Below the pieces are notes generated by a model that saw nothing but the letters and a program-made list of their open reading frames with translations, did no database searches and was not told the origin of the DNA. Below, in pieces: positions 27,826-37,992 of a stretch of 64,000 nt of DNA (positions are counted from its first letter, which is position 1; every line of letters begins with the position of its first letter). The stretch comes from Xylanibacter ruminicola Ga6B6 (GTDB lineage: Bacteria > Bacteroidota > Bacteroidia > Bacteroidales > Bacteroidaceae): contig NZ_JHXD01000003.1 in assembly GCF_000687715.1 (NCBI RefSeq), positions 124,001-188,000 on the forward strand. The letters are read 5' to 3'. The translations under genes were made by a program, and so were the position numbers.

Positions 27826-30774
27826 ATGAAGATGAAAAGATCAAAGAATCTTTGTTATCGCCTGCTGATAATGTTGGCGGTGATGTTTTTCGCTTTGGAT
27901 GTTTCGGCACAGACCACGATTAATGGTCGTGTGAAGGACGAATCGGGCATAGCCGTTATTGGCGCCTCGATCATTGTCAAAGGAACATCGAATGGTACAG
28001 TGACTGACTTCGACGGAAACTTCAAGCTGTCATGTAAGCCTGGAGCTACGTTGGTGTTCTCTTACATCGGCTACAATCCACAGGAACTGAAAGCCAAGGA
28101 CGGCATGGAGGTTGTGCTGAAAGAGGATGTGGCACAGCTGAACGAAGTGGTTGTGGTTGGTTATGGCTCGATGGCTAAGAAAGAAATATCGAGCTCAGTG
28201 GTTCAGATTAACAAGGACCAGTTTAACCAAGGTGCAGCCAGCGACCCTATGGCGCTGATTGCTGGTAAGGTGGCTGGTCTGAATGTGGCTGCTACTGCCG
28301 ATGCCAATCCTAATGCCATGACCGATATCCAGGTGCGTGGTGCTGGTTCGTTGACAGCCAGCAACGGCCCGCTGGTTGTTATCGATGGTATAGCCGGTGG
28401 CGATCTGCGTAACATTGCTACCCAGGATGTTGAGTCGATTACCGTACTGAAGGATGCCGGCTCGGCTGCCATCTATGGTACCCGTGGTGCTAATGGTGTT
28501 ATCCTGGTTACAACTAAGAAAGGCTCGGGCTCGGCTGGTGTTACTAACGTAACCTACGACAGCTATATCGCACTCAATATTCAGAAGCCCCGTGTAGATA
28601 TTCTCTCTACCGACGAGTTCCGTCGTTCACGTCGCGGTCAGGACTACGGTGCCGATACCGATTGGTGGGGCGAGATTACCCGTCCGGTAAGCTATAGTCT
28701 CAACCAGTATATCTCTGTTGATTCATCAACTAAGAATGGTTATTTCGGACTCTCTGTTAATTATAAGAAAGGTAATGGTTTGGATATCGTATCGGGTCGT
28801 GAGGAATACGGTGGTCGCTTTGTAGGCGAGCAGCGTGTGCTCAACAACCGTTTGCAGTTCAACTCTTCACTCTCTGCCCGTAAGGTACACGAGAAGTGGG
28901 GTAACGACGGCTTGTTTGATACTGCCCTCACCATGAACCCAACCATCCCTGTGAAAAATGCTGATGGCACTTATTATCAGCCCAATTCACCTACAGATAT
29001 CCACAACCCAGTGAACGATCTGAAAGAGAACGTGAGTCAGGGCGATCGCATCTATTTGTTGGGTAATGCAGATGTAAAACTCAATATCCTGCAGTTAGAG
29101 CAGCACAACCTGAATACCTCATTGAGCCATGCCTTGCAGTACAACGACCTGAAGGATAACTTCTATACACCATCAACCTCGAGCGAATCGTTCTGGAATG
29201 GTTATGATGGTCGTGCTCGCATCAACTATCAGAAGTGGTGGACCAACCGCTTGGAGTACCTCATCAACTACACCATGACGCTGAAGCAGCACCAGCTTAA
29301 GGCTGTGCTTGGCTATTCATGGGAGCGTAGCATGTGGGAGCAGAGTGGTAACGAGAATATGGGCTTTGTTTACGATGCCCTTTCGTATCATGGCATTGGC
29401 AACGGTAGCTATCTGCGCGATGGCAAAGCCAACATTTGGGCAGGCTCATCAGAATCTACATTGATAGGTTTCTTCGGTCGATTGAATTACAATTTCAATG
29501 ATATCATCTACGCTTCGGCCTCTATGCGTCGTGAGGGTAGCACTAAGTTTGGTGCTAACAAAAAGTGGGGTAACTTCCCATCTGCTTCGTTGGCATGGGA
29601 AATCATTAATACGCCATTTGCTCAGAGCTTGCAGCATACTTTCCAGAGCCTGAAACCTCGCGTAAGCTATGGTGTAACAGGTCGTTCCGACTTTAATGCT
29701 TATCAGAGTATAGCCACCTATAGCACCCGTGGTGCTTATCTTATCGATAACCAGTGGATTAATGGTTATGCACCATCATTGAATGCTAACCCTGATTTGG
29801 CTTGGGAAAAGTCGACTGCTTTCAACGTAGGTCTGGATTTTGTTGCATTCAAGAGTCGTTTGCGTGGTAGCGTTGAGTATTTCGACCGTCGTTCGCAGGA
29901 TCTGCTTTACAACTACACAGCTCCCCAGCCACCATTCATCTACAACACCATTCTGGTGAATGTGGGAACCACCAAGAATACTGGTATCGAGGTCTCGTTG
30001 GATTATGACGTGATTGCCAAGAAAGGCTTGAAGTGGACCACCGGTATCAACTGGAGTATGGGCGATACCAAGCTTACAAAACTCTCTAGCGATGCTTACC
30101 AGATGGCTTATCTGGATCTGTATCAGAAACCAGGTCCTGGCACCAGCGAGTACTTCTTCCGTGTTGAGGAGGGTGGAAAGATAGGTCAGTTCTATGGCTA
30201 TGAGCATGCTGGTATCGACGAGAATGGACTGTTGCTCATCTACGATAACAATGGCAATAAGGTGCCCGCTGCACAGGCCGATCCTTCTTACAAGCGTACT
30301 ATCGGAAATGGCGCACCTAAGCACTTCCTGTCATGGAGCAACTCTATCAGCTACAAGAACTGGGATCTGAGCATGCTCTTCCGTAGTGCCCTGGGCTACG
30401 AGATCTTCAACATGCGTAAGTATGGCATGGGCCTCAAGGGATCAGGTACTGATAACGTACTGCGTAGTGCTTATACTGATTATAGTAATGTGGAGTCGAG
30501 TGGTGGTATTATCTCAAGTTATTTTCTTGAGAAAGGCGACTATGTAAAACTCGACAACGTGACTTTGGGTTATACCTATACTCCAAAGAACCGTCAATTG
30601 GTTGAGAGTCTGCGTGTTTATCTCACAGCCAAGAATGTGTTTACACTCACAGGTTATGAAGGCAACGATCCTTCAATTGTTACCTCAACAGGTATCACTC
30701 CTGGTATCGACTCTAATAGCGCCTATCCACAGGCCACTCAGGTAAGTCTGGGTGTGACTCTGCGCTTTCACTAA
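27826..30774 (+). CDS. susC: SusC-like TonB-dependent transporter of the starch PUL
   Basis: A 982-residue SusC. The signal peptide ends at DVSAQ and is followed by a carboxypeptidase-regulatory-like domain (TINGRVKDESGIAVIGAS), the signature QLNEVVVVGYGS, a plug with VRGAGSLTASNGPLVVIDG, and a barrel ending in GVTLRFH. It should import maltooligosaccharides with the SusD 30 bases downstream. ATGs at 27826 and 27832 are both plausible. Confidence 0.95.
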   Translation: MKMKRSKNLCYRLLIMLAVMFFALDVSAQTTINGRVKDESGIAVIGASIIVKGTSNGTVTDFDGNFKLSCKPGATLVFSYIGYNPQELKAKDGMEVVLKEDVAQLNEVVVVGYGSMAKKEISSSVVQINKDQFNQGAASDPMALIAGKVAGLNVAATADANPNAMTDIQVRGAGSLTASNGPLVVIDGIAGGDLRNIATQDVESITVLKDAGSAAIYGTRGANGVILVTTKKGSGSAGVTNVTYDSYIALNIQKPRVDILSTDEFRRSRRGQDYGADTDWWGEITRPVSYSLNQYISVDSSTKNGYFGLSVNYKKGNGLDIVSGREEYGGRFVGEQRVLNNRLQFNSSLSARKVHEKWGNDGLFDTALTMNPTIPVKNADGTYYQPNSPTDIHNPVNDLKENVSQGDRIYLLGNADVKLNILQLEQHNLNTSLSHALQYNDLKDNFYTPSTSSESFWNGYDGRARINYQKWWTNRLEYLINYTMTLKQHQLKAVLGYSWERSMWEQSGNENMGFVYDALSYHGIGNGSYLRDGKANIWAGSSESTLIGFFGRLNYNFNDIIYASASMRREGSTKFGANKKWGNFPSASLAWEIINTPFAQSLQHTFQSLKPRVSYGVTGRSDFNAYQSIATYSTRGAYLIDNQWINGYAPSLNANPDLAWEKSTAFNVGLDFVAFKSRLRGSVEYFDRRSQDLLYNYTAPQPPFIYNTILVNVGTTKNTGIEVSLDYDVIAKKGLKWTTGINWSMGDTKLTKLSSDAYQMAYLDLYQKPGPGTSEYFFRVEEGGKIGQFYGYEHAGIDENGLLLIYDNNGNKVPAAQADPSYKRTIGNGAPKHFLSWSNSISYKNWDLSMLFRSALGYEIFNMRKYGMGLKGSGTDNVLRSAYTDYSNVESSGGIISSYFLEKGDYVKLDNVTLGYTYTPKNRQLVESLRVYLTAKNVFTLTGYEGNDPSIVTSTGITPGIDSNSAYPQATQVSLGVTLRFH

Positions 30775-30804
30775 TTATGATTTAAGAATATAGAATTAAG
30801 AGAT

Positions 30805-32619
30805 ATGAAAACAATCAAATATAGCATCATTGCGATGGCACTGGGTTTAGGGCTTACGGCATGTACTGATCTCGATGAGAAAGTGTACGATCGTATCGAC
30901 GCCGGTGTATATTATCAGAATGAAGCCAGTGTGAAAGGTGCTGTGGCTGCCATCTACGGCCAGACATCACAGACCTTGGCTGGTGAGAATTTCTTCCACC
31001 TTTCAGAATATCCCTCCGACCAGATTACATGGCGTGTGTGGAATGGTGGACTTTGGGGATGGGACGAGGCTATGAAGACCGTGCTCTCTTGGCACAACTG
31101 GACTTCAGAATCTACCATCATTAATAATGCCTGGAACGGCGCTTGGACAGCTATCGGACTCTCGAACCTGTTGCTGAGCGATCTCGAGGGGCTGAGTGCT
31201 GCCAGTCTTGGTATGACCGATGCTCAGTTGGCACAGTATGTAGCCGAGGTTCGCACCATACGTGCATGGAACTATTACTGTATCTTCGAACTTTGGGGTG
31301 GCGCGCTGCCATTGAATACCTCGGCTAGTAGTGAGGTGCCTGGTTCGGCCGATCCTGACTGGGATACATCGTGCAAGAAGATATACGATTTTATTGCTAC
31401 TGAACTCGACGAGACGGTTGGCGCATTGGCAAAGGAGGACGACAACCACTCGATGGTGAACCGTGCCAACCAGGCCATGAACCGTTTGCTCAAGGCTCGT
31501 TTGTTGCTCAATGCCGAGGTGTTTATCGGCGAGAACCACTACGATGAGTGTGAACAGCTTTCGAAAGATATCATTGGTGGTACTTATGGTAATTATGCGA
31601 TTGATAGCAACTACCGTAACCTGTACTCGATAGATAATGTAAAGAGTCCCGAGGTAATCTTCGCCCTTGCTGCCGAGGATGGTCAGGGTGCTGCTAACGC
31701 CATCTCTAACGTACGTACCATGGTCGGTATGTGGTATGGTTATGCCGATTACTTCGGACAGAGCTACGATGGTATCGGTGCCTGGAACTGCGTATGCTTG
31801 GTTCCTTCGTTCGATAACTCGGGTACCGTTCAGCCAACAGGTGGTTCAATCGGTGCCAAGAGTTTCTTGGATTATGGCGATAAATTGGGCGCGCCCTATG
31901 AGCGCTTCGACGACCGCGATATCCGTAAGCAGAACTATACCTACGATGTAGCCACCAAGACCCATGGCCCGGGTATGTTCCTGAAAGGCTTGGTACGTGC
32001 CAATTTTGGTACCGGCGACGTGCTGAAGGCCGATGCCGACCGCGATGGTCAGGATCTGATATTTGTCGATCAGTTGGGCACCTTCCTGAATCAGGGTCGC
32101 GACCTTGAAACGGTGATGAGTCCTCGTTGGGGCGAAACCAACTCGGGCGTTCGTCTGGTTAAGTATCCTCTCTATCCAAACGATGAGAATGGCGGTTTCA
32201 AGAGCATCGATGATGTACAGTTCCGTCTGGCCGAGGCTTATTATAATGTAGCTGAGTGCGAGATGCGTAAGGGTAATAGTGCCGAGGCAAAGAAGTATGT
32301 TGATGCTGTGCGCCAGCGTTACTTCAAGGCATCCGATCGTACTGCCGCTCTGAATGTGCCAGGTCCTGGTTTCGATAATTTTGATATGGACTGGATGCTC
32401 TCTGAGTGGGGTAAGGAATACCTGGGTGAGGGTAACCGCCGTCGTACCGACCTGCGTCGTTTTGATAAGTTCACTCAGGGACAGTGGTGGTTCTGGGGAC
32501 GTGCTACCGAGGATGGTATCAGCCTGCCCGCTAAGCGCGACCGCAAGTACGAGTGGTATCCATTGCCACAAACAGCCATCTCTGTAAATCCCGGCTTGGT
32601 TCAGAATCCCAACTATTAA
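30805..32619 (+). CDS. susD: SusD-like starch-binding lipoprotein
   Basis: A 604-residue SusD homologue. The lipobox cysteine is at about residue 20 (LGLTACTDLDE). Helical TPR-like segments, the typical EVRTIRAWNYY helix and the terminal NPGLVQNPNY are present. It would bind starch helices at the surface and feed SusC. The next gene starts 19 bases later in the same operon. Confidence 0.95.
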   Translation: MKTIKYSIIAMALGLGLTACTDLDEKVYDRIDAGVYYQNEASVKGAVAAIYGQTSQTLAGENFFHLSEYPSDQITWRVWNGGLWGWDEAMKTVLSWHNWTSESTIINNAWNGAWTAIGLSNLLLSDLEGLSAASLGMTDAQLAQYVAEVRTIRAWNYYCIFELWGGALPLNTSASSEVPGSADPDWDTSCKKIYDFIATELDETVGALAKEDDNHSMVNRANQAMNRLLKARLLLNAEVFIGENHYDECEQLSKDIIGGTYGNYAIDSNYRNLYSIDNVKSPEVIFALAAEDGQGAANAISNVRTMVGMWYGYADYFGQSYDGIGAWNCVCLVPSFDNSGTVQPTGGSIGAKSFLDYGDKLGAPYERFDDRDIRKQNYTYDVATKTHGPGMFLKGLVRANFGTGDVLKADADRDGQDLIFVDQLGTFLNQGRDLETVMSPRWGETNSGVRLVKYPLYPNDENGGFKSIDDVQFRLAEAYYNVAECEMRKGNSAEAKKYVDAVRQRYFKASDRTAALNVPGPGFDNFDMDWMLSEWGKEYLGEGNRRRTDLRRFDKFTQGQWWFWGRATEDGISLPAKRDRKYEWYPLPQTAISVNPGLVQNPNY

Positions 32620-32638
32620 ACATAAAACATTAAAGAAT

Positions 32639-33736
32639 ATGAGCAAGAAAATATATAGTGCGTTTCTGGTCATGATGGCTTTTGTGAGCTTGATGAGCAG
32701 CTGCACAAAAAACGAGGATATCGTGTTTGATCACGAGCGCCAGCAGTTCGATACACGTACCGATCGCATCCTGTTGGAGTTTATTGCTCCCTTTGGCACT
32801 ACTGCCGACGAGGAGATTTATATCACAGGTGCCTTTAATGGCGACGATGAGGCAATAGGTGATCCACAGTATTTGTTGACCAAAGCGCCAAACAGTAATG
32901 TAAAGTGGGGCATCTATCTCGATCCCAACAGCTTTGTAGCAGGTAAGTCGCTGGCCGATGGCTTCAGCTTCTACTCAAAGAATCAGGGAAAGGAGTTTAC
33001 TACTGCTGGCGAGGCCGCTATGCATACCGACAATCCTGGTATTGGCACCTTTACAAATGTATGGGGACAGCGTTGGGAAAGCTACTACTGGAGTGGCGGC
33101 GAGGCACCTGAACCAGAGCACGACGGATTCTGTGTGTATGTCAACGACCAGACTGGTTGGGATGTGCTCACCCTTTATATGTGGGGCGACATCAACAATA
33201 TGAATGGCGACTGGCCAGGTATGCAGGTTACTGGTACTTGGAATCACGATGGTATCACCTGGAAATACTTTGATATGGGTGCTGCTAACACCGGATTGGT
33301 TGAGAACCTGATATTTAATAATGGTGGAAACGGAACACAGTTGGCCGACTTCAACTTTACCATCGATCGTAACATCTATCTGCGTATCACGCCTGATGGT
33401 ATAGAAGAGATTGGTGCCGAAGCAAAAGTTGAACACGATGGCTTTGCCCTGTTTGTGCTGAACGAGTCGAGTCAGACCGATCTGTCCTTGTATGCCTGGG
33501 GCGATGCCGAAGCCTTTGGCGGTTGGCCTGGAATACCCGTTACAGGCACCCAGACCATCGGTGGGGTAGAGTATACCTATTTTGATATGGGTGCAGCCAA
33601 TACCGGTTTGAATCTTAATCTCATCCCCAATAATAACAATGGTGGTGTGCAGTGGGAAGGTGGCGATCTGAACTTTACGATTGATCACGACATCTATATC
33701 CGCATTTTCGATGGTGGTTATGAAGTACTGCAGTAA
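32639..33736 (+). CDS. SusE/SusF-type lipoprotein with two CBM26-like starch-binding modules
   Basis: A 365-residue surface lipoprotein with a lipobox near residue 22 (LMSSCTKNED). An N-terminal beta-sandwich domain (about 40-150) is followed by two homologous modules at about 160-258 and 262-364. Each has a Tyr-x-Trp-Gly-Asp strand (LYMWGDINN, LYAWGDAEA), a WPGM or WPGI turn, YFDMGAANTGL and a closing FTID strand, a pattern like starch-binding family 26. It is in the usual SusE/SusF position after SusD and should hold starch at the cell surface. Its last 17 bases overlap the GH13 start. Confidence 0.85.
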   Translation: MSKKIYSAFLVMMAFVSLMSSCTKNEDIVFDHERQQFDTRTDRILLEFIAPFGTTADEEIYITGAFNGDDEAIGDPQYLLTKAPNSNVKWGIYLDPNSFVAGKSLADGFSFYSKNQGKEFTTAGEAAMHTDNPGIGTFTNVWGQRWESYYWSGGEAPEPEHDGFCVYVNDQTGWDVLTLYMWGDINNMNGDWPGMQVTGTWNHDGITWKYFDMGAANTGLVENLIFNNGGNGTQLADFNFTIDRNIYLRITPDGIEEIGAEAKVEHDGFALFVLNESSQTDLSLYAWGDAEAFGGWPGIPVTGTQTIGGVEYTYFDMGAANTGLNLNLIPNNNNGGVQWEGGDLNFTIDHDIYIRIFDGGYEVLQ

Positions 33737-35099
33737 TCTTATCCTCGCCACAGCGCTGATGCTCTCAGCCTGTGGCGGGGCTACCAAAAGTCTTGTTGTT
33801 GATAATACCCAGCCTTTAAGCGATGCCAACCGTGTCATCTATCAGATGAACGTGGGCGCCTTTACTGCCGAGGGTACATTCCAGGCTGCAGCACAGCAGT
33901 TAGGCAGGCTCGATACATTGGGCATTGATATTATCTGGTTGATGCCCATCTATCCGCGTGGCGCTACTGTGAATAGTCCCTATGCCGCAATGGATTACAA
34001 GGCTGTGAACCCCAAATACGGAACGGTTGATGATGTTAAGGCTTTTGTGGCTCGTGCTCATCAGCTGGGCATGAAGGTATGGCTCGACTGGGTTCCTAAC
34101 CATGTGGCTCAGGAGAATCCTTGGGTACAGTCGCACCCTGATTACTTTACCCGCGACGACAAGGGCCAGATGATTCATCCACATGGCTGGGGCGATGTGT
34201 TAGAGTTGAACTATCAGAATCCCGCATTGGTAAACGAGGTAAACTCGGCTTTGAAGTTCTGGATCAACGAATGCGATGTTGATGGCTATCGTTGCGACTA
34301 TGTGTCGAGTCCCACCATTCCCGTATCTTACTGGCAGGATATCATTGCCCAGCTCAAAACATTTAAACCTGGTAAGAAAATCGAGATGATGAGCGAGACC
34401 GACATTACCGACCGTCATAACCAGCGTATCGATTCGTGCGGTTTCGATTACGATTATGCTTGGAGTTTTCAGGGGGCAATGGCGCGTTTGTGCCGTCGTG
34501 GCTTTAATACTGATACGCTGAAGCAGATTTGTCAGCGATTCCTCGATAAGTCGGCTAAAGTAAAGAATCGTCGTATGGTTTATCTCACCAATCACGATCA
34601 GAACTACAACGATGGTGGTAACACGTTGCGCAAGTTCTATGGCGAACATCGTTATGGCCTTTCCGTTCTTGAGTTTACCCTGCAGGGCATGCCGCTCATC
34701 TATAATGGTCAGGAGATTGGCGATCCCGATACACTGAATTATTTTACCGATGCCAAAGTAAAGTGGCAGCGTGTAGATCATAAGATGCTGAACACCATCC
34801 GTACCCTCATCGCCTTGCATCACCAGCAACCCTCATTGGCCGAGACTGCTCCAGTGGAGTTTCTCGATACCAACGATAGTAACGTGTTAGCTTGGAAACG
34901 TAACAACGTGGTAGTGATGGTAAACTTTGGTGGCTATGATGTTGAGGTTGTAATCCCAGCGCTTGCAGCAGGCTACTATCAGCAGTGGCTTAACAGTCGG
35001 ACAATCTTAAACGGTCCCAGTATTTCTGATTGCACTCTCTCTGGATCGTCGCCTCTCAAGTTAGAGGCCAACGGTTATGCAGTATACGTTAAACAGTAA
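33720..35099 (+). CDS. GH13 alpha-amylase lipoprotein
   Basis: A 459-residue GH13 enzyme acting on alpha-1,4-glucans. The lipobox (ALMLSAC, Cys18) suggests anchoring, as in SusG. Catalytic residues are visible: nucleophile Asp193 in GYRCDYV, acid Glu226 in MSETD, and transition-state Asp293 in TNHDQN; conserved WVPNH precedes them. The ATG at 33720 overlaps the end of the CBM26 gene by 17 bases and begins a proper lipoprotein signal, so coupling is likely. The 459-residue length leaves no room for extra binding modules. It is followed by a paralogous GH13. Confidence 0.92.
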   Translation: MKYCSNLILATALMLSACGGATKSLVVDNTQPLSDANRVIYQMNVGAFTAEGTFQAAAQQLGRLDTLGIDIIWLMPIYPRGATVNSPYAAMDYKAVNPKYGTVDDVKAFVARAHQLGMKVWLDWVPNHVAQENPWVQSHPDYFTRDDKGQMIHPHGWGDVLELNYQNPALVNEVNSALKFWINECDVDGYRCDYVSSPTIPVSYWQDIIAQLKTFKPGKKIEMMSETDITDRHNQRIDSCGFDYDYAWSFQGAMARLCRRGFNTDTLKQICQRFLDKSAKVKNRRMVYLTNHDQNYNDGGNTLRKFYGEHRYGLSVLEFTLQGMPLIYNGQEIGDPDTLNYFTDAKVKWQRVDHKMLNTIRTLIALHHQQPSLAETAPVEFLDTNDSNVLAWKRNNVVVMVNFGGYDVEVVIPALAAGYYQQWLNSRTILNGPSISDCTLSGSSPLKLEANGYAVYVKQ

Positions 35100-35150
35100 T
35101 CACCTGCTTCATCATAAAACTAAAGGTATTACTGAATTTGAGTACTCATA

Positions 35151-35190
35151 GGGGCAGGCTGCTCTGTGAAGAACGGTCGCCCCACTTTTT
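35151..35190 (+). terminator. Possible weak terminator or attenuator between the two amylase genes
   Basis: GGGGC (35151-35155) can pair with GCCCC (35179-35183), followed by C and TTTTT. The 23-base loop makes the stem weak. It may reduce read-through into the second GH13 gene. Confidence 0.4.
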
Positions 35191-35204
35191 AATTTTGGTT
35201 GGTT

Positions 35205-36758
35205 ATGAATAAAATTTTAATTGCACTTCTGTTTACTTTGAATGTTGGTGGCCTGTTTGCTGCCGATTATGTGGATGACATTAACAAATCGGTTGAGATG
35301 CGCTCCGATGGGCACCGTGTGGTGTACGAGATGAATGTAGGCTCGTTTACTACCGAGGGAACCTTTTCTGCTGCCCAGGCCCGGTTGTACGAACTCAAAA
35401 CGTTGGGTGTCGATGTGGTGTGGCTCATGCCCATCTATCCCCGTGGCGGAGGTATCAATAGTCCCTATGCTGCTACCAACTTCCAGCAAACTAATCCTAG
35501 TTATGGTTCTATTGCTGACTTGAAGACCTTTGTGGCTCGTGCCCATGAATTAGGAATGGAGGTATGGCTCGATTGGGTGCCTAACCATACGGCCACCAAT
35601 GCCGACTGGGTAACAACTCATCCTGAATACTACTTAACGAGTGGTGGACAGATGGTTCATCCCAACAACTATGGCGATGTGTGGCAGCTGGATTATGGCA
35701 ATGCCGACTTAGTTAATGCTATGAACGATTGCCTGAAGTTCTGGATCGATGAGGCTGATATTGATGGCTATCGCTGCGATTATATCAGTAGTCCCCAGAT
35801 TCCAGCCTCGTATTGGCAAACCACTATCCCGATGATAAAAGCGCTGAAACCAGTAACCTTCCTTGGCGAGGCCGATATCGCATCCGATGCAACCCGGTTA
35901 AAGAGTGTTGGCTTTGATTACGATTATGCCTGGCAGTTCCAGTCATCATTGGCCAGCTATGCCAATGGCACGGCAGCGTCGCGATTAAAGGTGTTTGTCA
36001 ATACGCTGCTACAGAAATCTGCTGATATATCGTTTGGTCGCATGCTCTATGTCACTAATCACGATCAGAATTATAATGAAACCAAGAAAACGCTCACTCA
36101 GAAGTATGGCGATAACCGTTATCCCCTCACAGTACTTGCTTATACCGTTTATGGAATGCCACTTGTTTACAATGGTCAGGAAGTTGGCGGAAATCAGGCT
36201 CTCGACTATTTCAACGATACCAAGATTGATTGGACAGCAAAAGATGATAAGATGCTGAACACCCTGCGCACGCTGTTTGCATTAAAGCATGCAGTGCCAG
36301 CTTTGAGTCATGCCAAACAGACCGCTGATAATCCTGCAACCCAGCTGTTTGATGTACAAGGTAGCACAAGCGTTTTTGCTTATACCCGTACTTTGGGTGA
36401 TAGTCAGGTGCTAGTAGTTCTTAATATGGGTACTACAGATGCATCGGCTACTATCAACGGACTTACTGAGGGTGATTGGAGCCTTTGGCTTGATAGTAGA
36501 ACCATTGCCCAGGGCACCAGCAGACAGCAGGTTAAGCTTCATGCCTCACATACGTTTGATATCGAGGCTAAAGGGTATCGCGTTTATGTACGTGGTGTCT
36601 ATCCTGAACAGCCCGTATCATCTTCCACAGGTATTCGTTCCGTCTCTGCATCGCAAACTGCCAGCCATCAATGGTACAGCCTTAGCGGTCGTGCTATTCA
36701 CACACCCACTAAGGCTGGTATCTATATCCGTGATGGAAAGAAATACGTAGTTAGATAA
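35205..36758 (+). CDS. GH13 alpha-amylase with C-terminal sorting-like tail
   Basis: A 517-residue paralogue of the upstream amylase. A cleavable signal peptide (to about FAAD) lacks a lipobox. The triad is Asp192 (GYRCDYI), Glu222 (FLGEADI) and Asp287 (TNHDQN). After the beta domain there is a Ser-rich linker and a final 30-residue segment with WYSLSGRAI and AGIYIRDGKK, resembling C-terminal type IX secretion tails common in Prevotella. That would make this the secreted or surface enzyme and its neighbour the lipid-anchored one. The ATG at 35205 is used. Its stop overlaps the convergent ald gene by eight bases. Confidence 0.9.
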   Translation: MNKILIALLFTLNVGGLFAADYVDDINKSVEMRSDGHRVVYEMNVGSFTTEGTFSAAQARLYELKTLGVDVVWLMPIYPRGGGINSPYAATNFQQTNPSYGSIADLKTFVARAHELGMEVWLDWVPNHTATNADWVTTHPEYYLTSGGQMVHPNNYGDVWQLDYGNADLVNAMNDCLKFWIDEADIDGYRCDYISSPQIPASYWQTTIPMIKALKPVTFLGEADIASDATRLKSVGFDYDYAWQFQSSLASYANGTAASRLKVFVNTLLQKSADISFGRMLYVTNHDQNYNETKKTLTQKYGDNRYPLTVLAYTVYGMPLVYNGQEVGGNQALDYFNDTKIDWTAKDDKMLNTLRTLFALKHAVPALSHAKQTADNPATQLFDVQGSTSVFAYTRTLGDSQVLVVLNMGTTDASATINGLTEGDWSLWLDSRTIAQGTSRQQVKLHASHTFDIEAKGYRVYVRGVYPEQPVSSSTGIRSVSASQTASHQWYSLSGRAIHTPTKAGIYIRDGKKYVVR

Positions 36759-37854
36759 TCTTCTCGTAAGGCAGACCGAATACATCGGCCACAGCCTTGT
36801 AGGTTACCTTTCCTTCTACAATGTTCAGTCCCTTGGCCAGTGCCGGGTCGTCCTTGCATGCCTGCTGCCAGCCCTTATCGGCCAGTGCAATGGCATAACG
36901 CAACGTAGCGTTGGTAAGGGCGAGGGTAGAGGTGTTAGGTACAGCACCAGGGATGTTGGCTACGCAGTAGTGTACAATACCCTCCTCGGTATAAACGGGT
37001 TCGCTATGTGTGGTGGGGCGCGATGTCTCGAAACAGCCACCCTGGTCGATAGCCACATCAACCAGCACCGTTCCTGGCTCCATCAGTCTCAGCATCTCAC
37101 GTGTAATCAGGTGTGGTGTCTTATCACCTGGTACTAACACGCTACCTACCACAATGTCAACCGTTGGCAACATCTGTCGGATGTTATGCTCCGACGAATA
37201 GAGCGTATGCACGTTGGCTGGTGTCTCAATATCCAACTGGCGCAAACGAGGCAACGAGATATCGGCGATAGTCACGTCGGCCCCCAGTCCTGCGGCCATC
37301 AAGGCTGCTGCCTCGCCAACCACACCGCCACCAAGTACCAGAACCTTAGCCGGACTTACACCTGGCACACCACTAATCAGTTTGCCCTTTCCGCCCTTGG
37401 TTTTCTGCAGATAATAGGCACCATTCAGTGTGGCCATGCGTCCGGCCACCTCGCTCATAGGCTGCAACAGGGGGAGCGAACCGTTAGGTAGTTGTACTGT
37501 TTCGTAAGCCAGACAAACAGCTTTGCTCTTCAGCATCGCCTCTGTAAGCTCCTTTTCGCAGGCAAAGTGGAAATAGGTAAATAGCAACTGTCCCTCGCGA
37601 ACCAGCTCATACTCGGGCTCAATGGGCTCTTTTACCTTCACAATCATGTCGCATTCACGATACACAGCCTCGATGCTAGGCAGTATGCGCGCACCAGCTT
37701 TCACATAGTCGTCGTCGCTGAATCCGCTACCTTCGCCAGCCGTATGCTGCACACTTACCTCATGACCGCGACGTGTGAGTTCGGCCACACCCGCAGGCGT
37801 CATACCAACACGGTTCTCATTGTTCTTAATCTCTTTTGGGATTCCTACTTTCAT
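36751..37854 (-). CDS. ald: Alanine dehydrogenase
   Basis: A 367-residue NAD-dependent alanine dehydrogenase (reversible alanine to pyruvate plus ammonia). The start KVGIPKEIKNNENRVG is typical, with substrate residues in the N-domain, the nucleotide-binding GGGVVGEAAA near 174, and VDVAIDQGG in the catalytic region. The ATG at 37854 matches the normal family start; the extra upstream frame is not conserved in character. It is monocistronic and converges on the amylase gene. Confidence 0.92.
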   Translation of the reverse strand: MKVGIPKEIKNNENRVGMTPAGVAELTRRGHEVSVQHTAGEGSGFSDDDYVKAGARILPSIEAVYRECDMIVKVKEPIEPEYELVREGQLLFTYFHFACEKELTEAMLKSKAVCLAYETVQLPNGSLPLLQPMSEVAGRMATLNGAYYLQKTKGGKGKLISGVPGVSPAKVLVLGGGVVGEAAALMAAGLGADVTIADISLPRLRQLDIETPANVHTLYSSEHNIRQMLPTVDIVVGSVLVPGDKTPHLITREMLRLMEPGTVLVDVAIDQGGCFETSRPTTHSEPVYTEEGIVHYCVANIPGAVPNTSTLALTNATLRYAIALADKGWQQACKDDPALAKGLNIVEGKVTYKAVADVFGLPYEKII

Positions 37855-37941
37855 AAGCTCAAGGTTTTTAGTAATACATGTTTTATGGTGCGAATATACG
37901 AAAAAATCTGTTTGGTGGTGCAGTCTTTCCAACTTTTTTTG

Positions 37942-37949
37942 TATTTTTG
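37942..37949 (+). promoter_or_regulatory. -7 box of the SPFH gene
   Basis: TATTTTTG, preceded by a T-rich stretch, lies 43 bases before the ATG at 37993. Confidence 0.5.
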
Positions 37950-37992
37950 CAGCCGATATCAATCATGGCAACAATTTAAAAAGCTATAAATT

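Noticed and set aside
33681..33736. Longer N-terminus for the first GH13
   Set aside because: The upstream extension lies inside the CBM26 gene in another frame and would bury the lipoprotein signal; the ATG at 33720 gives a correct lipobox.
35151..35190. Riboswitch upstream of the second amylase
   Set aside because: Only one weak GGGGC/GCCCC stem is visible and no known aptamer core; a terminator or attenuator is simpler.
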